Positions 17,655-25,384 of a stretch of DNA of 35,220 nt are shown piece by piece (the first letter of the stretch is position 1; each line of letters starts with the position of its first letter). Under the pieces are notes generated by a model. That model was not told the origin of the DNA and ran no database searches. It saw only the letters and a list, made by a program, of their open reading frames with translations. The position numbers and the translations under genes were made by a program. The stretch spans positions 1 to 35,220 of the forward strand of contig UQHB01000023.1 in the NCBI GenBank assembly GCA_900540735.1, given 5' to 3'. The stretch comes from an uncultured Megasphaera sp. Lineage in GTDB: Bacteria > Bacillota > Negativicutes > Veillonellales > Megasphaeraceae.

Positions 17655-18926
17655 ATGTTTATTGATAGAGCAAGAATCTTTGTCCAATCCGGTAAAGGCG
17701 GCGACGGTATGAGCAGTTTCCGCCGGGAAAAATTCGTCCCCAAAGGCGGCCCCGATGGCGGTGACGGCGGGCAAGGGGGCAACGTTGTCCTCGTCGCTGA
17801 CCGCAACGTCAATACCCTTGTCGATTTCCGTTTCCGCCGTCTTTTCAAAGCCAAACCAGGCGGTAAAGGATCTGGTGCGAACTGCTTTGGGAAAGATGCT
17901 GATGATTTGCGCATTACCGTCCCTGTAGGTACAGTCGTCAAAGACGAAGCCACAGACCGGGTCATTGCTGACTTAAGTCACGACGGCCAAGAAGCGATTG
18001 TCGCCAAAGGCGGCCGCGGCGGTCGTGGCAACTGGCATTTCCGTAGCAGTGCCAATAGAGCTCCAACCTTTGCGGAAAAAGGTGAACCGAGCCAGGAACG
18101 GTGGCTCCGCTTAGAATTAAAAGTCCTCGCTGACGTGGGCCTCCTCGGCTATCCGAGTGTTGGTAAATCGAGTATTCTCCGGAAAGTATCGGCAGCGCAG
18201 CCAGAAGTGGCAGCGTATCATTTTACGACGCTTAATCCTATCTTAGGGGTTGTCGATTTACCAGATCATCGCAGCTTTGTCATGGCCGACATTCCGGGCC
18301 TTATCGAAGGGGCTAGTGAAGGCGTAGGCCTTGGCCATGATTTCCTCCGCCACGTTGAACGGACGAAGATTCTCATTCATGTTCTCGACGTATCCGGTAT
18401 GGAAGGGCGCGACCCGATTGAAGATTTTGAAAAAATCAATTTAGAATTAAAGAAATATAGTGAACGCTTATCGCGGAAGAAACAAGTCGTCGCAGCCAAT
18501 AAAATCGATTTGCTCGACGAAGATTCGGACAATCTCGAACGGCTCATGGATTACATGGTGCAAAAGGGGATTGAAGTCTATCCGATTTGCGCCGTCACCG
18601 GTGAAGGCATGGATAAACTCCTCGAACGAGTTTGGACGATGCTTGAAGAGTACGTCGAAGAACCGGAAGAAAATACAGAAGAAGTGGTCTATAAAGCCGA
18701 AGATAAGCCGGACTTTGAAGTCAAGCGCGATGGCAACGCCTTCGTCCTCACAGGGCCGCGTATTGAAAATCTCGTCGCTATGACTAACTTCGACGACGAC
18801 CAGTCCTTGCGTCGGTTCCAGCGCATTTGGCGGTACATGGAACTAGATAAATTATTACAAGAAAAGGGTATCCAAGAAGGAAATACCGTTCGCATTGGCG
18901 AAATGGAATTTGAATATCATCAATAA
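17655..18926 (+). CDS. obg: GTPase Obg/CgtA, ribosome assembly factor
   Basis: Obg is a GTPase that binds the 50S subunit late in assembly and responds to ppGpp. The glycine-rich Obg fold (about 1-158) has many KGGxGG repeats. The G domain has GYPSVGKS at 165-172, DIPGLIEGASEGVGLGHDF and NKID. A C-terminal OCT domain ends with the GDTVRIG-like segment (EGNTVRIGEMEFEY). The ATG at 17655 (MFIDRARI) is chosen over an upstream frame extension because TGAGGTG precedes it and the family starts here. The length is 423. A gap of 165 bases precedes it. Confidence 0.96.
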   Translation: MFIDRARIFVQSGKGGDGMSSFRREKFVPKGGPDGGDGGQGGNVVLVADRNVNTLVDFRFRRLFKAKPGGKGSGANCFGKDADDLRITVPVGTVVKDEATDRVIADLSHDGQEAIVAKGGRGGRGNWHFRSSANRAPTFAEKGEPSQERWLRLELKVLADVGLLGYPSVGKSSILRKVSAAQPEVAAYHFTTLNPILGVVDLPDHRSFVMADIPGLIEGASEGVGLGHDFLRHVERTKILIHVLDVSGMEGRDPIEDFEKINLELKKYSERLSRKKQVVAANKIDLLDEDSDNLERLMDYMVQKGIEVYPICAVTGEGMDKLLERVWTMLEEYVEEPEENTEEVVYKAEDKPDFEVKRDGNAFVLTGPRIENLVAMTNFDDDQSLRRFQRIWRYMELDKLLQEKGIQEGNTVRIGEMEFEYHQ

Positions 18927-18940
18927 AAGGAGTCGATTAC

Positions 18941-19234
18941 GTGAAAGGGAAAGATAAACGTCAGTTAAAAGCGATGGCAACGAATTTGCCGTCAGTTATT
19001 CAAATCGGAAAAGAAGGCCTCAGTGATGCCGTCATCGACAGTGCGCGCGCCGTCTTGACAGCACGGGAATTAGTCAAAGCCCATGTCCTCAACAATGCCG
19101 ATTTAGATACGAAAGAAACGATGGAAGACTTAGCCGACATGCTCGGTGCAGAACTGGTCCAAGTCATTGGCCATTACGGTGTTTTATTTAAAAAGAAAAA
19201 AGAAAAATCCCATTTCGATTTCATTGATCTCTAA
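18941..19234 (+). CDS. yhbY: YhbY-family (CRM domain) RNA-binding protein
   Basis: This 97-residue protein consists of one CRM/YhbY domain, with the start KGKDKRQLKAMATNLPSVIQIGKEG, partly quoted (LPSVIQIGKEGLSDAV), and a GxxG-like loop. YhbY binds pre-50S particles and acts in ribosome assembly, which fits its place right after obg. GTG start with AAAGGAG 9 bases upstream. Confidence 0.93.
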   Translation: MKGKDKRQLKAMATNLPSVIQIGKEGLSDAVIDSARAVLTARELVKAHVLNNADLDTKETMEDLADMLGAELVQVIGHYGVLFKKKKEKSHFDFIDL

Positions 19235-19246
19235 GGGGGCCTGACC

Positions 19247-20377
19247 ATGGCAAACATTCGTGACACATTGCAGCAGAAACGGCGCATTGTCGTCAAAGTC
19301 GGCTCCAGTACGCTGACCCATGCCACAGGAAAATTAAACTATCATCGCATTGAACGGCTCGTCCGCGATATTGCGGATCTCGCCAATCAAGGAAAAGAAA
19401 TGGTCCTCGTCTCGTCTGGTGCGGTCAGTGCCGGTATGGGACCGTTGGGGCTCACAAAACGGCCCAAAACGATTCGGAAAAAACAGGCTGTTGCTGCTGT
19501 AGGACAAGGGGTTTTGCTTCATACGTATGAAAAGATGTTCCGTGAATACGGCCAGACTGTAGGCCAAGTCCTCCTGACCCGCCTCGATGCAGAAGACCGG
19601 AAGAAATTCATCAATTCTCGTAATACACTGCTAACCATGGTGTCTATGGGGGTCATTCCTATTATTAATGAAAATGACGTGGTAACCATTGATGAATTAA
19701 AAATCGGCGATAACGATACGTTGTCGGCTATGGTCAGCAGCATTATCGATGCTGATTTACTGATTATTCTCTCGGACATTGACGGCCTTTATACAGCTAA
19801 TCCCCAAACCCATGCAGATGCTAAGATTATTCCCTTAGTCAAAGAAATTGACAAGCATTACTATGACATTGCCGGTGGCGCAGGCTCGAGTATCGGTACA
19901 GGCGGTATGTATACGAAAATCCAAGCAGCCTCTATGGCAACTGCTGCTGGTGTCGATATGGTCATTGCCTCGGGCAGTCAAGACGGCATACTCCAAGCTA
20001 TTTGCCAAGGCGATGACGTAGGCACTCTGTTTTTAGCAAAAGACAGCAATATTCATTCGAAGAAACGGTGGCTCCTGTCTGGCAGTAAGCCTGCTGGCAC
20101 CATCGTCGTCGATAAAGGCTGCCGTAATGCCATTATTGACCGCGGTTCAAGCCTTTTGCCAGTAGGGATTACGGAAGTAGAAGGGCAGTTCCACGAAGGG
20201 GACATTGTCAATGTCCTCTATGACGGTATCGTCATTGCCAGAGGGATTGTCAATTATGATTCAGCTAATATTGAATTGATTAAAGGCCACCAGACCGATG
20301 AATTAGCATCTCTCCTCGGTCATGGCGGTGTCTATGAAGAAGTGATGCACCGCGACAATCTCGTAGCGATGCAATAG
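19247..20377 (+). CDS. proB: Glutamate 5-kinase
   Basis: It phosphorylates glutamate to gamma-glutamyl phosphate, the first step of proline synthesis. An amino-acid-kinase domain (about 10-260) has VVKVGSSTL, VSSGAVSAGM and GTGGMYTKIQAA. A C-terminal PUA domain (about 280-370) brings the length to the usual full 376. AGGGGG precedes the ATG. proA follows after 14 bases, so both pathway enzymes are coexpressed. Feedback inhibition by proline is a family property and was not tested from sequence. Confidence 0.96.
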   Translation: MANIRDTLQQKRRIVVKVGSSTLTHATGKLNYHRIERLVRDIADLANQGKEMVLVSSGAVSAGMGPLGLTKRPKTIRKKQAVAAVGQGVLLHTYEKMFREYGQTVGQVLLTRLDAEDRKKFINSRNTLLTMVSMGVIPIINENDVVTIDELKIGDNDTLSAMVSSIIDADLLIILSDIDGLYTANPQTHADAKIIPLVKEIDKHYYDIAGGAGSSIGTGGMYTKIQAASMATAAGVDMVIASGSQDGILQAICQGDDVGTLFLAKDSNIHSKKRWLLSGSKPAGTIVVDKGCRNAIIDRGSSLLPVGITEVEGQFHEGDIVNVLYDGIVIARGIVNYDSANIELIKGHQTDELASLLGHGGVYEEVMHRDNLVAMQ

Positions 20378-20391
20378 GAAGGAGTGAGACC

Positions 20392-21639
20392 ATGGAATCA
20401 GAAGTACTCCAAAAAGGGAAAGCTGCTAAAGAAGCCGCCTATATTCTCGCCGATGCGACGACGGCTGCTAAAAATAAAGCCTTATCGCTCATGGCCGATA
20501 GCTTGCTCGCCCATAAAGAAGACGTCTTAGCAGCGAATGCGAAAGATATTGCCAAAGCCCGTGAAAAAGGCATGTCCTCGGCCATGATAGACCGTCTGAC
20601 ACTGACCCGGGAACGCATTGCCGCTATGGCCGAAGGCATGCGCGAAGTCATTGCTCTCCCAGACCCAGTCGGCCAGTATCTCGATACGTGGGATAGACCG
20701 AACGGCCTTCATATTGAAAAAGTAACAGTTCCCCTTGGGGTCATTGCTATCATTTACGAATCACGGCCTAACGTGACTGTCGATGCTGCTGCGCTCTGTG
20801 TCAAATCAGGCAATGCCTGCATTCTCCGTGGTGGCAGTGAAGCCATTCATTCCAATACAGCCTTAGCAAAGGTCTTGCAAGAAGGCCTCGTTCAAGCAGG
20901 CTTCCCCAAGGATAGTGTGAGCCTCATTGAAAATACAGATAGAGCCTTGGTCAAAGAATTATTGACCTTGCGGCAGTACGTCGATTTAGCCATTCCTCGC
21001 GGTGGTGCCGGTCTCATTCAGATGGTCGTCACGACGGCGACAGTGCCGTGCATCGAAACGGGGAGTGGTGTGTGCCATGTCTATGTCGATAAAGACGCAG
21101 ACCTCGATATGGCCGTCCGTATCATTGAAAATGCAAAAGTGTCGCGGCCGTCTACATGCAACGCTATGGAAACGCTTTTAGTCCATGCGGACGTAGTCGA
21201 ATCGCTCTTGCAAAAACTCTTGCCCGTCTTAAAACAAGATATGGTCGAAGTACGGGGCGATGAAACGGCACGGCTCGTAGCTAGTGAGCTCTTACCGGCA
21301 ACAGAAGAAGACTGGCAGACAGAATACAATGCTTTGATTCTGTCCATTAAAACCGTCCAGTCTGTCGACGAAGCGATTGCCCATATTCGCCGCTTCAGTA
21401 CGCACCATTCCGAAACGATTGTCACAGACAATGTCGCCACAGCAAACTGCTTCTTAAAAGCTATCGATTCGGCGGCAGTCTACGTTAATGCGTCGACGCG
21501 CTTTACAGACGGCTTTGAATTTGGCTTTGGTGCAGAAATCGGCATTAGTACGCAGAAACTGCATGTCCGCGGCCCTATGGGCCTATCTGCACTGGTGTCG
21601 TATAAATACGTCATTCACGGCACCGGGCAGATTCGATGA
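20392..21639 (+). CDS. proA: Glutamate-5-semialdehyde dehydrogenase (gamma-glutamyl phosphate reductase)
   Basis: It reduces the ProB product to glutamate semialdehyde with NADPH. It has the aldehyde-dehydrogenase fold, the motif IYESRPNVTVDAA, the catalytic C256 in RPSTCNAMETLL, and the terminal RGPMGLSALVSYKYV. The length is 415 residues. The ATG is preceded by GGAAGGAG. The stop TGA overlaps the ATG of a small downstream ORF (ATGA). Confidence 0.96.
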   Translation: MESEVLQKGKAAKEAAYILADATTAAKNKALSLMADSLLAHKEDVLAANAKDIAKAREKGMSSAMIDRLTLTRERIAAMAEGMREVIALPDPVGQYLDTWDRPNGLHIEKVTVPLGVIAIIYESRPNVTVDAAALCVKSGNACILRGGSEAIHSNTALAKVLQEGLVQAGFPKDSVSLIENTDRALVKELLTLRQYVDLAIPRGGAGLIQMVVTTATVPCIETGSGVCHVYVDKDADLDMAVRIIENAKVSRPSTCNAMETLLVHADVVESLLQKLLPVLKQDMVEVRGDETARLVASELLPATEEDWQTEYNALILSIKTVQSVDEAIAHIRRFSTHHSETIVTDNVATANCFLKAIDSAAVYVNASTRFTDGFEFGFGAEIGISTQKLHVRGPMGLSALVSYKYVIHGTGQIR

Positions 21640-21797
21640 TCCGCACGCTCTGCGCCTATTGGCGCACGCTTAAGCAATATGCAGCGTCGCCAAAGACGCA
21701 GTACGAATATAAACATTATGCTATTTTCTTACTGTACTTCACACTCGTAGTGTTGGTCCTATGGGGAGGGATTTACGTTTTTTATGGAAATTACTAG
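21636..21797 (+). CDS. Small single-pass membrane protein coupled to proA
   Basis: This is an open frame of 53 codons starting at the ATGA overlap with the proA stop and ending at a TAG 14 bases inside nadD. The product has a basic/aromatic N-terminal third (MIRTLCAYWRTLKQYAAS) and one hydrophobic helix at about residues 29-50 (AIFLLYFTLVVLVLWGGIYV), so the positive end should stay inside. It fills the entire 144-base space between proA and nadD, and translation through it would also deliver ribosomes to nadD, whose own site is weakly placed. I do not recognise a family. Chance is possible at this length, but the coupling, the exact fit and the membrane helix argue for a real gene. Confidence 0.55.
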   Translation: MIRTLCAYWRTLKQYAASPKTQYEYKHYAIFLLYFTLVVLVLWGGIYVFYGNY

Positions 21798-22407
21798 ACT
21801 GGGCATTATCGGAGGGACCTTTAATCCCATTCATTTGGGGCACCTCATGATTGCTGAAGAAGCACGGCAAGTCTTTCATTTAAATAAAGTATTGTTCATT
21901 CCCTCATACATTACGCCCAACAAGACCATTGACGGCCCGACAGCCACAGCACAGCAACGGTTGACTATGGTGCGTCTGGCTACAGCAGACAACCCGTATT
22001 TTGCCGTAAGTGACCTGGAAATCCGCCGTGGCGGTAATTCCTATACGGTCGATACGCTGCGCTTTTTAAAAAAGCTCTACGGCCCGTCGTATATTCTCTA
22101 TTTTATTTCCGGGACCGATACGATTGAAGATTTACCCAATTGGAATCATCCCGAAGATATTCTCAGTTTATGTGAATTTGTTGGTGCCCAGCGGCCCGGT
22201 ACAGATGATGTGACCGATGCGATCCGCGCGAAATTCGGCTCCTTAGGGAAGCACATCATTCCGTTCCCTGTGCCGACAATGAATATATCGTCTACAGAAC
22301 TGCGGCGGCGTATCCGTCAAGGCTTATCCATTCGCTACATGGTGCCGCCGACAGTGGCTGCGTATATTAAACAAAATGGAGTATATCAATGTACAACGAA
22401 ACCTTAA
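21784..22407 (+). CDS. nadD: Nicotinate-nucleotide adenylyltransferase
   Basis: It adenylates nicotinate mononucleotide to deamido-NAD in NAD synthesis. The nucleotidyltransferase start is IIGGTFNPIHLGHLMIAEEA (GTFNPIHxGH) and the closing ISSTELRRRI motif is present. The length is 207 residues. GGGGAGG lies about 14 bases before the ATG, further than usual, which fits translational coupling from the small ORF. The end overlaps yqeK by 19 bases. Confidence 0.94.
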   Translation: MEITRLGIIGGTFNPIHLGHLMIAEEARQVFHLNKVLFIPSYITPNKTIDGPTATAQQRLTMVRLATADNPYFAVSDLEIRRGGNSYTVDTLRFLKKLYGPSYILYFISGTDTIEDLPNWNHPEDILSLCEFVGAQRPGTDDVTDAIRAKFGSLGKHIIPFPVPTMNISSTELRRRIRQGLSIRYMVPPTVAAYIKQNGVYQCTTKP

Positions 22408-22994
22408 AAGAACGCATTATTCATGATTTACAATTAACCTTAACAGACCATCGCTTTACGCACGTCTTAGGCGTTGCTGCAACAGCACGAAAAATGGCCC
22501 TCCAGTACGGCGAAGACCCGGACAAAGCCGAAGTAGCGGGACTCCTCCATGATTCAGCTAAAGAATTGCCTTTGCCCGATATGCAGGCCTTAGCTAAAGA
22601 AGCCTTTGGCGATACCCTCGACCCGGTCATCATGTCCTTAGGAAGTCTCTTACATGGCTATGCAGCCGTAACCATTGCAAAAGATAAATATGGTTTGACG
22701 GACCTGGATTTGCTGGCTTCCTTAGCACATCATACGACAGGGGCACTGCACATGGGGACGCTCGAAAAAATCGTCTTTGTAGCCGACTATATCGAACCGA
22801 ATCGGGACTATCCCGGCGTAGAAGAACTGCGGGCCGTTGCAGCAAAAGACTTGGATAAAGCCGTCCTCGCAGGCTATGACTCCACAGTAGGACACTTAGT
22901 GGAACAAGATAAGCCTATCTTTGTCGGCACTGTCGCTAACCGGAACGCCCAGATTGCGTACATGAAAGCACAGCAAAAGAAGGGAGACGCATGA
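22389..22994 (+). CDS. yqeK: YqeK-type HD-domain diadenosine tetraphosphate hydrolase
   Basis: This is an HD phosphohydrolase of 201 residues that in characterised homologues splits Ap4A symmetrically. Visible motifs are HVLGVAATARKMA, GLLHDSAKELP (the HD pair), LLHGYAA, LAHHTTG and the FVADYIEPNR segment. It starts inside nadD and ends at an ATGA overlap with the LCP gene, the standard nadD-yqeK-rsfS neighbourhood of Firmicutes. Confidence 0.92.
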   Translation: MYNETLKERIIHDLQLTLTDHRFTHVLGVAATARKMALQYGEDPDKAEVAGLLHDSAKELPLPDMQALAKEAFGDTLDPVIMSLGSLLHGYAAVTIAKDKYGLTDLDLLASLAHHTTGALHMGTLEKIVFVADYIEPNRDYPGVEELRAVAAKDLDKAVLAGYDSTVGHLVEQDKPIFVGTVANRNAQIAYMKAQQKKGDA

Positions 22995-23941
22995 AACAAC
23001 CCAATTTCTCTGCTACGAAACGGCGGGCACTGATTCGTTTAGGCTTGGGACTCATCCTCATTTTGCTCATTATCCTCTCCGTGACGATGGCTATGAAAAA
23101 AACAGAAAATACAGCGACCTCGGGGTCGAAGACCTTTGCCCAAGCCAATCCGGACGTACCTGTATACGTCCTCCTCGTGGGCATCGATAAAAGTACGCCC
23201 GAACATGCTAATTTCGTAGGCCTTGCGGCCATTAATGAAGCCAAGAAGAGTGTGGACTTCATTATGCTGCCAGATAATACGAAAATCGAAGGGCGCAAAG
23301 CCAAGGGTATCCAAGACTTACAAAGCATTTACGGTGAAGGGGGCATGCCCTTATTGCAAGCTGTCGTCGAAGATGTCGTCCATTTGCCCATTCCCTATTA
23401 TGCAGTCTTTACAGAAGATACCTTTACGGAACTTGTCGATATGAGCGGCGGGCTGCCTATGTACGTAGAAGAAAACATGTACCATGCCGATGAAAATGGC
23501 CAAACGGACATCAATATCATCCAAGGATATCAACGCTTGACCGGTCATGAAGCAGCCGGTTACATGCGCTATATTGATGAAAACGGCTATATTCCGCGGA
23601 CCTTGCGGCAAGAACGGCTCGTACGGCAATTCTATGCAGACAGACAGCATCATTTTGGCTTGGACAATGCCTTATTGCTCTATCGCTTCTGGAATCACGT
23701 CGATTCCAATATTTCGGCGAAAGACATGGCAAGCCTGGCGTATTCGTTCCGTAACGTACCGATTGATAATATTCATTTCTATATTCTCCCTGGGGAAATT
23801 GCAAAGGATACAGAAAGCCAAGACTATTACAGCACCCTCTATTGGACCTATGACCCAGTAGAAGTCCAAAAGATCATTGGCACAACGAATAACTCTGTGA
23901 CCGCAGCACCTACAGCAGGAGATAAAACAGCGAATACGTAA
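22991..23941 (+). CDS. LytR-CpsA-Psr (LCP) family protein
   Basis: LCP enzymes transfer undecaprenyl-linked anionic or secondary wall polymers to peptidoglycan. The 316-residue protein has a cytoplasmic basic start, one membrane helix (about 14-35) and an extracytoplasmic LCP domain. That domain begins VYVLLVGIDK and includes INEAKKSVDFIMLPDNTKI, a GGLPMYVEENM segment and an arginine-bearing RTLRQERLVRQFY stretch. Combined with csaB upstream, it suggests this chromosomal run handles a wall-linked glycan. Start overlaps the yqeK stop (ATGA). Confidence 0.9.
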   Translation: MKQPNFSATKRRALIRLGLGLILILLIILSVTMAMKKTENTATSGSKTFAQANPDVPVYVLLVGIDKSTPEHANFVGLAAINEAKKSVDFIMLPDNTKIEGRKAKGIQDLQSIYGEGGMPLLQAVVEDVVHLPIPYYAVFTEDTFTELVDMSGGLPMYVEENMYHADENGQTDINIIQGYQRLTGHEAAGYMRYIDENGYIPRTLRQERLVRQFYADRQHHFGLDNALLLYRFWNHVDSNISAKDMASLAYSFRNVPIDNIHFYILPGEIAKDTESQDYYSTLYWTYDPVEVQKIIGTTNNSVTAAPTAGDKTANT

Positions 23942-23966
23942 CATTTAGATATAAAGGAGTTTTTAC

Positions 23967-24350
23967 ATGCTTACTATTAAAGAAACGACAAAAGAAACGA
24001 AAGCACAACCAAAAACGAGCTATGAAATTGCAGCGCAAGCAGCATACGACAAAAAAAGCTGGGACATTTCCATCCTCAATATGGAAGGGTCCTCGATGTT
24101 TGCAGACTACTTCGTTATTTGCAGTGCCCGCAATAATAAACAATCTCAAGCCATTGCCGACGCTGTGGAAGAAGCATTGGAAGCAAACGGCTACGACGTA
24201 CGCCACGTCGAAGGATACCGTGAAGGAAAATGGATTCTCGTCGACGCTGGCGAAGTGATTACCCATATTTTTGTCGAACAAGACCGGCAATACTATGATT
24301 TAGAAAACTTATGGTGCGATGCGCAGCGCATCCCCTTTGAAGGTGAGTAA
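23967..24350 (+). CDS. rsfS: Ribosomal silencing factor RsfS
   Basis: RsfS binds ribosomal protein uL14 and blocks subunit joining under starvation. The domain runs from about residue 20, with WDISILNMEGSSMFADYFV, EGYREGKWILVDAG and VITHIFVEQDRQYYDLENLW (family hallmarks). The length of 127 includes about 15 extra N-terminal residues of Lys/Thr type. A good AAAGGAG site fixes the ATG. Confidence 0.95.
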   Translation: MLTIKETTKETKAQPKTSYEIAAQAAYDKKSWDISILNMEGSSMFADYFVICSARNNKQSQAIADAVEEALEANGYDVRHVEGYREGKWILVDAGEVITHIFVEQDRQYYDLENLWCDAQRIPFEGE

Positions 24351-24353
24351 CCT

Positions 24354-25220
24354 ATGGCATCGTTATTACAAGAAAACAGCATTGCTACGTTGGAAGTACT
24401 CCGCAGCAGCGATATGGGTGTCTTCTTAAACGGTGGCACAGGCAATACGAATGACGACATTTTGCTCCATAAAAATCAGCAAATGGAAGAAGTCCACGTT
24501 GGGGATAAAGTCACAGTCTTTCTCTATCATGACCCTAATGGTTGTCTCACGGCGAGTATGCATTTGCCGAAAATTAAAATCGGCCAAATCGGCTATGCGC
24601 CCATCATCAATACGACGCGCTTTGGTGCCTTCGTCGATGTCGGCACAGAACGAGGCATTTTCATGCCCTTTGCGGAAATGAAAGGCCGTCCTAAAGAAGG
24701 AGAATACGTGTGGGTTAAGCTCTATGAAGATAAATCCCACCGCCTGGCCGTCTCCATGGAAGTAGAAGACGAAATGCGCCGTGCGTCGAAAGCCGCAACA
24801 GAAGCAAAAGTCGGCGATTGGGTCGAAGGCGCAGTCTATAACATGACCGACCAAGGAGCGTACTTGATGACGCGGGAACGGTGGATTGCCTTCCTCCATC
24901 GCAGCGAATTTAACGGCCCCATCCTCATTGGACAAATGATTAAAGGACGCATTACGTTCCTCCGTGAAGATGGTCGTATCAATATTTCGTTGCGCCAAAC
25001 TAAAGAAAAAGCTATCAATCCCGATAGTGAACAGATTTTGGCCTTTTTGCAGCAACGGAACGGCAAAATGCCTTATGGCGATAAAACAGCTCCAGCTGTC
25101 ATTAAAGCGAAGTTTGGCCTTAGTAAAGCCTCGTTCAAACGGGCTTTAGGCCACTTGATGAAAGACGGCAAAGTGACGCAACAAGATGGTTGGACCTATT
25201 TGAAGTCAGATAATGAATAA
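24354..25220 (+). CDS. CvfB/YitL-like S1-domain RNA-binding protein
   Basis: This 288-residue protein contains three S1-like folds: about 5-65, 70-135 (GYAPIINTTRFGAFVDVG) and 150-215 (DWVEGAVYNMTDQGAYLM). A C-terminal winged-helix-like part follows (about 225-285, YGDKTAPAVIKAKFGLSKASF in part). It matches the CvfB family, an RNA-binding post-transcriptional regulator in Firmicutes. It begins 3 bases after rsfS and is the last gene before the terminator at 25292-25336. Confidence 0.88.
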   Translation: MASLLQENSIATLEVLRSSDMGVFLNGGTGNTNDDILLHKNQQMEEVHVGDKVTVFLYHDPNGCLTASMHLPKIKIGQIGYAPIINTTRFGAFVDVGTERGIFMPFAEMKGRPKEGEYVWVKLYEDKSHRLAVSMEVEDEMRRASKAATEAKVGDWVEGAVYNMTDQGAYLMTRERWIAFLHRSEFNGPILIGQMIKGRITFLREDGRINISLRQTKEKAINPDSEQILAFLQQRNGKMPYGDKTAPAVIKAKFGLSKASFKRALGHLMKDGKVTQQDGWTYLKSDNE

Positions 25221-25291
25221 AGAGTACTTCACTTAGGGATTTGTAGAAAAGCAGATTTTGAGTGACGTCTTCAAGCGGTGACAAAAGAAAT

Positions 25292-25336
25292 AACGACCAC
25301 ACAAGAGCAGCGATGCTCCTGTGTGGTCGTTTTCTT
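25292..25336 (+). terminator. Strong terminator closing the secA-to-cvfB gene run
   Basis: A 17-bp near-perfect stem (outer arm AACGACCACACA at 25292-25303, inner GAGCA/TGCTC, one bulge each side) with a GCGA loop is followed by TTTTCTT. It also marks the left edge of the AT-rich restriction-modification block. Confidence 0.92.
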
Positions 25337-25384
25337 ATGCTCAAGTACCAAGTTTCTTAACAAAGTAAATGCATCACTCACTAT

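Noticed and set aside
22389..22407. nadD/yqeK overlap as a frameshift
   Set aside because: Both proteins are full length with their expected motifs. The 19-base overlap is ordinary translational coupling.
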